A DNA stretch of 64,000 nt, from positions 786,944,254-787,008,253 of the forward strand of contig NC_053389.1 of the NCBI RefSeq assembly GCF_905171765.1, in the 5' to 3' direction. Positions 55,401 through 64,000 of this stretch are shown piece after piece. The translations under genes and the position numbers were made by a program. The notes below the pieces were generated by a model. It made no database searches. It worked only from the letters and a program-made list of their open reading frames with translations, and was not told where the DNA came from. Positions within the stretch are counted from its first letter, which is position 1, and each line of letters starts with the position of its first letter. The stretch is from Bufo bufo (taxonomy: Eukaryota > Chordata > Amphibia > Anura > Bufonidae).

Positions 55401-55778
55401 CGTTTGCTGCGGTCCACATACGGGGGGGCTGCTCTCCCAATGAAAAACACGCTACAGCGTTAGGGGTTGAGCAGCTCCTCCAGAATTGCCACTATATTTC
55501 TGTGTTAATGACTTCTCGCCCCCTAAAACAATGTATTAGGGAGCATGTATTAGCAATACAAGCAGCTAAGGAATCGCAGGATTTTACACTTTAAAGAGAG
55601 GCATGATTCGGACAGTTCCCTCCTCCGTTTTAGGGGCATTGATCGGGTGATCATTTCCCCTAGAGGGGGTAATTGGAAGAAATGCCTTAGTCAGAAGGAA
55701 ACTAGATGGATTTATCTCCTAAACACCGTCACACCACATGGCCTTAATGAAGGGAACAGCTTTGTCTCCTTTTTGTAG
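52453..55778 (+). pseudogene. Penelope-like fragment 2: reverse transcriptase plus GIY-YIG endonuclease, interrupted
   Basis: 52453-53025: N-terminal region (IKPADKGGNILIWP and WKQLRDVNCFNPT, typical of PLEs). 53040-53430 needs two or more frame changes (VELLYKSIRHEDGL; LLEFVLTHN; GTAMGASCAPSYANLFLG). 53435-54330: YIDDLLIIW with the catalytic Asp pair (about 53466-53492), DFLDVCF, LYRKHTSVNALLH, FLERGYS, then the connector and GIY-YIG nuclease start (GVIYWATCPCNLFYVGMTSR). An insertion at 54318-55504 cuts the nuclease just after the second motif; the rest resumes at 55505 (MTSRPLKQCIREHV...) and, with shifts, reaches a stop at about 55778. This region joins nicely once the insert is ignored, but stops remain, so it is inactive. 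Confidence 0.85.
54318..55504. mobile_element. PLE-like insert with 14-bp target duplication
   Basis: AATGACTTCTCGCC stands just left of the insert (54305-54318) and again at its right edge (55505-55518). Inside, AATCACAGAAAAAATGCACC to AACAAAGCCAGACTG occurs twice in direct order (54321-54602 and 54920-55200), and the remainder (55200-55504) is an inverted copy of the block from 54700 to 54990 (TAGCAAAAGTCTCAGCTTTT, GCAAACGACTATCCCC against GGGGATAGTCGTTTGC). Direct copy plus inverted copy plus duplication of this length is typical of Penelope-like insertion. No coding sequence. Confidence 0.7.
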
Positions 55779-55883
55779 TTCCCTGTGTGCTCTTCTGTCT
55801 GGTATATGTTAATAGTAATATTATTTTATTTTAATTTACGTACAGTAATTTTAGCTTTTGGTACATAGTTGTACATTTATATA

Positions 55884-56933
55884 CACTCACCTAAAGAATT
55901 ATTAGGAACACCATACTAATACGGTGTTGGACCCCCTTTTGCCTTTATAACTGCCTTAATTCTACGTGGCATTGATTCAACAAGGTGCTGATAGCATTCT
56001 TTAGAAATGTTTGCCCATATTGATAGGATAGCATCTTGCAGTTGATGGAGATTTGAGGGATGCACATCCAGGGCACGAAGCTCCCGTTCCACCACATCCC
56101 AAAGATGCTCTATTGGGTTGAGATCTGGTGACTGTGGGGGCCATTTTAATACAGTGAACTCATTGTCATGTTCAAGAAACCAATTTGAAATGATTCGAGC
56201 TTTGTGACATGGTGCATTATCCTGCTGGAAGTAGCCATCAGAGGATGGATACATGTTCTCATTCTGTTTACGCCAAATTCGGACTCTACCATTTGAATGT
56301 TTCAACAGAAATCGAGACTCATCAGACCTGGCAACATTTTTCCAGTCTTCAACAGTCCAATTTTGGTGAGCTTGTGCAAATTTTAGCCTCTTTTTCCTAT
56401 TTGTAGTGGAGATGAGTGGTACCCGGTGGGGTCTTCTGCTGTTGTAGCCCATCCGCCTCAAGGTTGTGCGTGTTGTGGCTTCACAAATGCTTTGCTGCAT
56501 ACCTCGGTTGTAACGAATGGTTATTTCAGTCAACGTTGCTCTTCTATCAGCTTGAATCAGTCGGCCCATTCTCCTCTGACCTCTAGCATCCACAAGGCAT
56601 TTTTGCCCACAGGACTGCCGCATACTGGATGTTTTTCACTTTTCACGCCATTCTTTGTAAACCCTAGAAATGGTTGTGCGTGAAAATCTCAGTAACTGAG
56701 CAGATTGTGAAATACTCAGACCGGCCCGTCTGGCACCAACAACCATGCCACGCTCAAAATTGCTTAAATCACCTTTCTTTCCCATTCTGACATTCAGTTT
56801 GGAGTTCAGGAGATTGTCTTGACCAGGACCACCCCCCTAAATGCATTGAAGCAACTGCCATGTGATTGGTTGACTAGATAATTGCATTAATGAGAAATAG
56901 AACAGGTGTTCCTAATAATTCTTTAGGTGAGTG
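55884..56933 (-). mobile_element. Tc1-type transposon, 1050 bp
   Basis: Inverted ends CACTCACCTAAAGAATTATT on both sides, next to TA (55882-55883; 56934-56935), continuing AGGAACACC. Holds one transposase gene on the minus strand with an internal deletion. It is inserted in non-coding PLE sequence downstream of the endonuclease. Confidence 0.93.
55916..56785 (-). pseudogene. Tc1-type transposase with internal deletion and one stop
   Basis: ATG at 56785 (MGKKGDLSNFERGM). First helix-turn-helix: ARRAGLSISQSAQLLRFSRTTISRVYKEW. An in-frame TGA follows at EWREK, 57 codons in; the rest is open to 55916 (from MRQSCGQKC at 56623). Core: first Asp in ARSDESRF; then GRVRIWRKQNEN joins directly to YPSSDGYFQQDNAPCHKA (second Asp), leaving out the usual glycine-rich stretch of some 50 residues; third acid in WPPQSPDLNPIEHLWD. 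The in-frame deletion should remove part of the RNase-H fold. Ends AKGGPTPY and stop. Confidence 0.9.
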
Positions 56934-56935
56934 TA

Positions 56936-57699
56936 TATGGTGCTTTTCTGACTTGGATTCCTTTAGGATTACTGACATCCCCCTTAAATAGATTTGAGGT
57001 CCATGTTGTTGAGATTGGAGATGGCGTTATATGAGTGGAAGTAACCATTACGATGCATAATTTTGGCCATAATGGGTGAGGCTCCCGTGGGACACTGTAT
57101 GATTCGCCACTACACTGTGGCAAAGTGGACTAACCTTTGGAACTATGCTACCGTTTGACTTTGTATACCACTTAGGGATTTATGTTTTGGGGTTTACATA
57201 TATTCTATTGTAGTTGTTTTTCATGGAATACTCACAGGAGTACACTACATGCAGTGTTATTCATATGTAGGTCCAATTGACAAAAATTGCCTTATATTAG
57301 GTTTATATTTATCGTATTCATTGTGTATTTTCATTATCATGGGGTACATCATGTCATATATGATTTATGCTGTCACAAGCGTATGCACTCGCACTTTTGC
57401 ACTTGCACCTTGACTTTGCACATTTGTACTTGATTACATTTGCACTTTCACTTCCGTTTGATTGTGTTAATTTTATTAGATTTTTCACTTTTTATGTGTT
57501 TTTATTTTTTTATTGTTTCTTTACCTTTTCACTATTTCACTTGCTGCTTAACTGATTATGAAATTGCCAGCAACATGTCTCTATAGGAATTAACTTACTT
57601 ACAATACCTCTGTTGTCACCTTTGATCATGTATTTTATGCCATATAAAATCAGGGTTATTTTAACATATTTATTATATTTATATTGTATGTGGGTACCT
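56936..57699. other. no gene; non-coding PLE or flanking DNA
   Basis: AT-rich with pyrimidine-rich patches (57400-57560). The open frame at 57367-57555 is leucine/phenylalanine-rich low complexity and not a convincing protein. Confidence 0.35.
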
Positions 57700-58200
57700 A
57701 TTTAAGTTTCAGGTCCAATATATAATAGTAAATGGGCACTTTAGGTCCACTCAATTGCTTTTGGACTTTAGATGGTGCTTCCTTGCTTTTAATGTTGCGA
57801 GATATGGTCACTTTGCCCTTTAACAAGATGGAGTTGGCCGCACTTGCGGTAGGGCTTACGATATATCCGGTAGTTGGTACGGCAGTAATCCTCTTCTTGA
57901 CAGTGTGCGCATGCGTGGGAGCGAACAGAGACACCTGCGATCTATACTCACGCGAGATTGGCTTAGATATTGCCACTCCATTGGCACTCTCGCGATATTT
58001 GCTGCAGCAATGACGGAGGCTCGATATTATAATAATGAGCACCAGATACAGGTATTCTAACTTATGCTCAGAGATAGGGAGGGATTTCAGATGCAACAGG
58101 ATATATAAGGCTCAATCTTGGGTCAGATAAACACGCCCCCAGAAGAAGCACGGTGAAACGTACGTTGGGGTTTCTTTCTCTGCCCCCTCCAGCTCTTACA
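57700..58200 (+). promoter_or_regulatory. PLE-type promoter and leader region
   Basis: Moderately CpG-rich (GCGCATGCGTGGGAGCGAAC, CACGCGAGATTGG, CTCGCGATATTTG), then a TATA-like GGATATATAAGGC at about 58099-58111, then the degenerate hammerhead at 58137-58170. The order matches 20141-20310, so I infer a PLE pseudo-LTR. Confidence 0.5.
58137..58170 (+). ncRNA. degenerate hammerhead-like motif
   Basis: CCCC (58137-58140) and GGGG (58167-58170) can pair as stem I. Between them are CAGAAGA (58140-58146, where CTGATGA is required), a short stem-loop GCAC-GGT, GAAAC (58155-58159) and GTACGTT. The placement of parts is that of a hammerhead, but two core bases differ, so self-cleavage is not expected. 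Confidence 0.45.
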
Positions 58201-58942
58201 CTGTGCTTTGTTCATGCCTCTGCCAGTCTGTTGTCACCATATGTGTAGGTTTTTTAATAACATCTTCTGTTTTATTCTGTTGTTTTGTTATTTGTAATAT
58301 CTGTGCCTCATAGCCCACTGCTCTGCTGGGGCATTTGATCAGCAGTGTTTTGTGGACACTATGGCCCTGGAAATTGATCCTATACTTATACAAAACAATG
58401 GAGGAAGTATATGTTAAATGTCGGGTATGAACCATTGCACAGTATTGTATTATAAGACTATATGTGCATATTGGAGCTGGATGGGGCATATTCCCATCTT
58501 TGCACCTTTTTGCTGCATTTTATAATTGTCTCTTATATTATTATTTGTATGTCTTTTTGCAGACACTAATAAAGATGCTTTTTTTATTATATGTGTGATG
58601 TTTTTGAATAGGTTCTTTAGCTATGCTCCCACACAGTCATTTAGTTATTTTGATTATATTTCGGGTATCATATTGTTAGAGGTACTAAAGGTATCAGCTG
58701 CGTATTGATCCAAAGCCTCACGGCTTACCAAGCAACCATGTTTGGCGGTGGGATTTTGGATCAATAGTGTATATGATCGCCTTATCTGTTTCATCTATGA
58801 TGTTTTATTTATGAATTTTTTAGCTTTTGTTTTTAGTTTTATTTTATATCTTTGACATTAAATATTTGTATACTAACTTACACCGGAGTATTCTGTGCAA
58901 CACCAGATAACTGAGTGCCCTTCTATATCTACATATTATTAT

Positions 58943-59118
58943 TTGCTCATATTGACAATGGGTGTGTTGAGGAGAGTGCACCTCTACCATAGGTCATTGG
59001 TAGAGCCACTGTAAACCGGTCATTTTTATTAATAAAAGATAATAAATTAGTTATGTGTACTTCAAAGTTATGCAGATAAAGGATATGTACACCTTCAGGG
59101 ACAAAAAAAAAATTATGA
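58943..59118. other. no recognisable feature
   Basis: Short spacer. Confidence 0.3.
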
Positions 59119-59524
59119 TTGCATTTTACAAATTTTGGGCTAAAAATCATTTTTTCAGTTGGTCCTTATTAAAAATATTGAGCCGTTCTGTCACAAAAGA
59201 TTAACAGCTTTTCTAGCTGTGTGACTGGTACTTTTAGTTTGTGCTCCTTATCTAGTAAACCTTATCTCTAAATGACTAAAAGGTCATAAACACGTATTTA
59301 AGACACATTCTTATCAGTAATATAAGAATTGAGCTTTAATGAATGTTTATAAGGTCAAAGATCAGAGATAAGGATCCGGTCAGCTCCCTGTCTGATGAAG
59401 CAGAGAGAAAATACAGATCCTTCTAGTAGATAAACTCAAAGCTATGAAGTGAAAATGGCTCATCATTTTTAATAAAGACCAATTGAAAAAAATGATTTTT
59501 AGCTCAAAATTAGTACAATGCAAT
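59119..59524. mobile_element. AT-rich foldback MITE
   Basis: Arms TTGCATTTTACAAATTTTGG / TTAGTACAATGCAA, with AAAATCATTTTTTCAGTTGG against CCAATTGAAAAAAATGATTT and CTTATTAAAAAT against TTTTTAATAAAG. The centre has the pair CTTATCTCTAAATGACT / GATCAGAGATAAG. No coding sequence. Confidence 0.75.
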
Positions 59525-59994
59525 AATAAAAAATATGCCACCAAAGGTTACATAGTCTTTAAAAATGACAACTTGTGCTGCAAAAAATAACCCCTTATAC
59601 GGCTACATGGACAGAAAAATTAGGGGTTCTCTTACATGTGGCAGAATTATCTGCAACAAAATCTGTAACAGCATGATTGCATCTGCTGCTTTTGCCCTTG
59701 CCATGCTTGATGTCTAGCCTTGTCAATAAAGGGGAGGGGGGAGTCTGCAGTGCACAAGGGAGTTACAAAAGCAGTGTTCCAAGGAAGCAGTCCAGCTCAC
59801 TGAATAAAAATGTAGATATCTCTTCCGCTTTATAAAGTATTAGTATTGTTTTAAACAGCATAATTAACCCTACCAGGCCGTATGCATATTTTAATAGGGT
59901 TGATCTTGCTGACAGAGGCTCTTTAAAATGGTGGAGGTCAGGCTTACTGGCACCATGTCACTCAGTTTTTTGGCAAATGCTGCAAGCTTCATTA
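59525..59994. other. no recognisable feature
   Basis: Nothing supported. Confidence 0.3.
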
Positions 59995-60619
59995 TTAACC
60001 ACCTCAGCCCCCAGTGCTTAAACACCCTGAAAGACCAGGCCACTTTTTACACTTCTGACCTACACTACTTTCACCGTTTATTGCTCGGTCATGCAACTTA
60101 CCACCCAAATGAATTTTACCTCCTTTTCTTCTCACTAATAGAGCTTTCATTTGGTGGTATTTCATTGCTGCTGACATTTTTACTTTTTTTGTTATTAATC
60201 AAAATTTAACGATTTTTTTTGCAAAAAAATGACATTTTTCACTTTCAGTTGTAAAATTTTGAAAAAAAAAACGACATCCATATATAAATTTTGCTCTAAA
60301 TTTATTGTTCTACATGTCTTTGATAAAAAAAAAATGTTTGGGTAAAAAAAAAAATGGTTTGGGTAAAAGTTATAGCGTTTACAAACTATGGTACAAAAAT
60401 GTGAATTTCCGCTTTTTGAAGCAGCTCTGACTTTCTGAGCACCTGTCATGTTTCCTGAGGTTCTACAATGGCCAGACAGTACAAACACCCCACAAATGAC
60501 CCCATTTCGGAAAGTACACACCCTAAGGTATTCGTTGATGGGCATAGTGAGTTCATAGAACTTTTTATTTTTTGTCACAAGTTAGCGGAAAATGATGATT
60601 TTTTTTTTTATTTTTTTTT

Positions 60620-63170
60620 TCTTACAAAGTCTCATATTCCACTAACTTGTGACAAAAAATAAAAACTTCCATGAACTCACTATGCCCATCACGAAATACC
60701 TTGGGGTCTCTTCTTTCCAAAATGGGGTCACTTGTGGGGTAGTTATACTGCCCTGGCATTCTAGGGGCCCAAATGTGTGGTAAGGAGTTTGAAATCAAAT
60801 TCTGTAAAAAATGACCAGTGAAATCCGAAAGGTGCTCTTTGGAATGTGGGCCCCTTTGCCCACCTAGGCTGCAAAAAAGTGTCACACATCTGGTATCTCC
60901 GTATTCAGTAGAAGTTGGGGAATGTGTTTTGGGGTGTCATTTTACATATACCCATGCTGGGTGAGATAAATATCTTGGTCAAATGCCAACTTTGTATAAA
61001 AAAATGGAAAAGTTGTCTTTTGCCAAGATATTTCTCTCACCCAGCATGGGTATATGTAAAAAGACACCCCAAAACACATTCCCCAACTTCTCCTGAGTAC
61101 GGAGATACCAGATGTGTGACACTTTTTTGCAGCCTAGGTGGGCAAAGGGGCCCATATTCCAAAGAGCACCTTTCGGATTTCACTCGTCATTTTTTACAGA
61201 ATTTGATTTCAAACTCCTTACCACACATTTGGGCCCCTAGAATGCCAGGGCAGTATAACTACCCCACAAGTGACCCCATTTTGGAAAGAAGAGACCCCAA
61301 GGTATTCGCTGATGGGCATAGTGAGTTCATGGAAGTTTTTATTTTTTGTCACAAGTTAGTGGAATATGAGACTTTGTATGAAAAAAAAATAAAAAATAAA
61401 AAATCATCATTTTCCACTAACTTGTGACAAAAAATAAAAAATTCTAGGAACTCGCCATGCCCCTCACGGAATACCTTGGGGTGTCTTCTTTCCAAAATGG
61501 GGTCACTTGTGGGGTAGTTATACTGCCCTGGCATTTTCCAGGGGCCCTAATGTGTGGTAAGTAGGTAAATGACCAGTGAAATCCGAAAGGTGCTCTTTGG
61601 AATATGGGCCCCTTTGCCCACCTAGGCTGCAAAAAAGTGTCACACATCTGGTATCTCCGTACTCAGGAGAAGTTGGGGAATGTGTTTTGGGGTGTCTTTT
61701 TACATATACCCATGCTGGGTGAGAGAAATATCTTGGCAAAAGACAACTTTTCCCATTTTTTTATACAAAGTTGGCATTTGACCAAGATATTTATCTCACC
61801 CAGCATGGGTATATGTAAAATGACACCCCAAAACACATTCCCCACCTTCTCCTGAGTACGGAGATACCAGATGTGTGACACTTTTTTGCAGCCTAGGTGG
61901 GCAAAGGGGCCCATATTCCAAAGAGCACCTTTCGGATTTCACTCGTCATTTTTTACAGAATTTGATTTCAAACTCCTTACCACACATTTGGGCCCCTAGA
62001 ATCCCAGGGCAGTATAACTACCCCACAAGTGACCCCATTTTGGAAAGAAGAGACCCCAAGGTATTCGCTGATGGGCATAGTGAGTTCATGGAAGTTTTTA
62101 TTTTTTGTCAAAAGTTAGTGGAATATGAGACTTTGTATGAAAAAAAAAAAAATAAAAAAAAATAATCATTTTCCACTAACTTGTGACAAAAAATAAAAAA
62201 TTCTAGGAACTCGCCATGCCCCTCACGGAATACCTTGGGGTGTCTTCTTTCCAAAATGGGGTCACTTGTGGGGTAGTTATACTGCCCTGGCATTTTCCAG
62301 GGGCCCTAATGTGTGGTAAGTAGGTAAATGACCAGTGAAATCCGAAAGGTGCTCTTTGGAATATGGGCCCCTTTGCCCACCTAGGCTGCAAAAAAGTGTC
62401 ACACATCTGGTATCTCCGTACTCAGGAGACGTTGGGGAATGTGTTTTGGGGTGTCTTTTTACATATACCCATGCTGGGTGAGAGAAATATCTCGGCAAAA
62501 GACAACTTTTCCCATTTTTTTATACAAAGTTGGCATTTGACCAAGATATTTATCTCACCCAGCATGGGTATATGTAAAATGACACCCCAAAACACATTGC
62601 CCAACTTCTCCTGAGTACGGAGATACCAGATGTGTGACACTTTTTTGCAGCCTAGATGCGCAAAGGGGCCCAAATTCCTTTTAGGAGGGCATTTTTAGAC
62701 ATTTGGATACCAGACTTCTTCTCACGCTTTGGGGCCCCTAGAATGCCAGGGCAGTATAAATACCCCACATGTGACCCCATTTTGGAAAGAAGACACCCCA
62801 AGGTATTCAATGAGGGGCATGGCGAGTTCATAGAAATTTATTTTTTTTGGCACAAGTTAGCGGAAATTGATATTTTTTATTTTTTTCTCACAAAGTCTCC
62901 CGTTCCGCTAACTTGGGACAAAAATTTCAATCTTTCATGGACTCAATATGCCCCTCACGGAATACCTGGGGGTGTCTTCTTTCCGAAATGGGGTCACATG
63001 TGGGGTATTTATACTGCCCTGGCATTCTAGGGGCCCTAAAGCGTGAGAAGAAGTCTGGAATATAAATGTCTAAAAAATTTTACGCATTTGGATTCCGTGA
63101 GGGGTATGGTGAGTTCATGTGCGATTTTATTTTTTGTCACAAGTTAGTGGAATATGAGACTTTGTAAGAA
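60620..63170. repeat. array of alternating inverted modules, about 760-bp period
   Basis: A module of some 230-330 bases (GGCAGTATAACTACCCCACA, GGGCCCATATTCCAAAGAGC, AGATACCAGATGTGTGACAC) occurs in minus orientation near 60650-60900, plus near 61080-61370, minus near 61420-61730, plus near 61790-62130, minus near 62180-62490, then plus and minus shortened at 62540-63060. GGTATCTCCGTACTCAGGAG falls at about 61650 and again about 760 bases later. Open frames on both strands repeat with the modules and are not genes. Confidence 0.88.
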
Positions 63171-63211
63171 AAAAAAAAATAATTCCGCTAACTTGGGCCC
63201 AAAAAATGTCT

Positions 63212-63370
63212 GAATGGAGCCTTACAGAGGGGTGATCAATGACAGGGGGGTGATCAATGACAGGGGGGGTGATCAATGACAGGGGGGTGATCAATGACAG
63301 GGGGGTGATCAATGACAGGGGGGGGTGATCAATGACAGGGGGGTGATCAATGACAGGGGGGTGATCAGGG
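63212..63370. repeat. 18-bp minisatellite GACAGGGGGGTGATCAAT
   Basis: About eight tandem copies; the G-run varies from six to eight, so unit length is 18-20. G-rich strand is the plus strand. Confidence 0.9.
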
Positions 63371-64000
63371 AGTCTATATGGGGTGATCACCACAGTCATT
63401 GATCATGCCCCTGTAAGGCTTCATTCAGACGTCCGGATGCGTTTTGCGGATCCGATCCATCTATCAGTGGATCCGTAAAAATCATGCGGACATCTGAATG
63501 GAGCTTTACAGGGGGGTGATCAGGGAGTCTATATGGGGTGATCACCACAGTCATTGATCATGCCCCTGTAAGGCTTCATTCAGACGTCCGGATGCGTTTT
63601 GCGGATCCGATCCATCTATCAGTGCATCCGTAAAAATCATGCGGACATCTGAATGGAGCTTTACAGGGGGGTAATCAATGACAGGGGGGTGATCACCACA
63701 GTCATTGATCATGCCCCTGTAAGGCTTCATTCAGACGACCGGATGCGTTTTGCGGATCCGATCCATGTATCAGTGCATCCGTAAAAATCATGCGGACGTC
63801 TGAATGGAGCTTTACAGGGGGGTAATCAATGACAGGGGGGTAATCAATGACAGGGGGGTGATCAGGGAGTCTATATGGGGTGATCACCACAGTCATTGAT
63901 CATGCCCCTGTAAGGCTTCATTCAGACGTCCGGATGCGTTTTGCGGATCCGATCCATCTATCAGTGCATCCGTAAAAATCATGCGGACATCTGAATGGAG
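63371..64000. repeat. satellite of about 150-190 bp, four copies, runs off the window
   Basis: CATGCCCCTGTAAGGCTTCA starts at 63404, 63559, 63710 and 63901 (spacings 155, 151, 191). Each unit holds GTCCGGATGCGTTTTGCGGA, ATCCGTAAAAATCATGCGGA and CATCTGAATGGAGCTTTACA, the last being an inverted counterpart of the first part (TGTAAGGCTTCATTCAGA). Differences in length come from the number of 18-bp G-rich units between. Confidence 0.9.

Larger units (their letters stand above)
49375..58942 (+). mobile_element. Penelope-like composite locus with inverted terminal fragments
   Basis: The left edge (49375-49430: AATATGTAGATATAGGAGGG, CACTCGGTTATCTGGTGTTG) is the reverse complement of the right edge (58890-58942: CAACACCAGATAACTGAGTG, CCCTTCTATATCTACATATT). 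Between lie two Penelope-type coding fragments in the same orientation (49532-50740 and 52453-55778), an inner promoter/ribozyme region (57700-58180) and four later insertions. Inverted partial terminal copies are common in PLEs. Whether this is one element with a partial tandem copy or two insertions is not certain. Confidence 0.65.
59995..64000. mobile_element. TTAA-type element with inverted modules, runs off the window
   Basis: TTAA at 59995-59998 followed by CCACCTCAGCCCCCAGTGCT and GAAAGACCAGGCCACTTTTT, similar in style to the left end of element A (CCCCTTCAGGACCGG...GACCAGGCCATTTTTTGG). The interior holds the alternating inverted array (60620-63170) and the satellite (63212 onward). 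The far end lies outside the window, so the TTAA-element reading is tentative. There is no transposase. Confidence 0.55.

Noticed and set aside
60915..62165. Repeated 60-170 codon open frames on both strands (NVFWGV..., SLGGQRGP...)
   Set aside because: The same peptides recur because the DNA modules recur in both orientations; composition is not protein-like.

Overview
This window looks like non-coding, repeat-dominated vertebrate DNA, most likely from a frog or toad with a large genome. The basis is the repeat mix: several Tc1-type transposons, TTAA-flanked piggyBac-like elements, hAT elements and their miniature derivatives, a CR1-type LINE, Ty3/gypsy fragments, Penelope-like elements (PLEs) with GIY-YIG endonucleases and hammerhead-like motifs, and a tyrosine-recombinase (Ngaro/DIRS-type) retroelement. 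I recognise no host protein-coding exon, tRNA, rRNA, operon or CRISPR array. Every recognisable coding stretch belongs to a mobile element, and nearly all are broken by stops, frameshifts or deletions. The species cannot be named from the sequence alone.

Layout. 0-8.5 kb: miniature inverted-repeat elements (MITEs), one TA-flanked element carrying a 36-bp minisatellite (3.58-4.68 kb), and a gypsy-like LTR split by an 830-bp PLE-like insert with a 13-bp target duplication. 8.55-14.96 kb: a Tc1 element (transposase on the minus strand) interrupted by a 4.8-kb TTAA element that holds tandem arrays and then about 1.2 kb of back-to-back hairpins. 16.1-18.7 kb: a hAT-type nonautonomous element with a nested MITE and low-complexity arrays. 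19.4-20.7 kb: a PLE-type terminal repeat with a good hammerhead core. 22.9-24.55 kb: a second Tc1 element. 25.5-27.36 kb: a decayed Ty3/gypsy pol on the minus strand. 27.36-30.48 kb: a second TTAA hairpin element, itself carrying a perfect-TSD hAT MITE and a deleted Tc1 element. 31.4-34 kb: the 5' half of a hAT transposon (BED zinc finger, minus strand). 35.5-38.1 kb: MITEs and a nested AT-rich foldback. 39.4-42.1 kb: a CR1-like LINE. 42.4-43.07 kb: a 41-bp minisatellite. 43.2-48.2 kb: an Ngaro-like element with the diagnostic A1 ... B1-A2-B2 split repeats, a tyrosine recombinase, no visible reverse transcriptase, and a 2.6-kb array of a small dyad. 49.4-58.9 kb: a Penelope-like composite interrupted by a mariner MITE, a GC-rich MITE, a PLE-like insert with a 14-bp target duplication, and a Tc1-type element. 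60-64 kb: a TTAA-type element made of alternating inverted modules, ending in a satellite.

There is no pathway here. The window is a layered record of insertions. The nesting gives relative ages, and the most unusual material is structural: hairpin strings with paired changes, split-repeat recombination sites, dyad arrays and self-cleaving RNA motifs.
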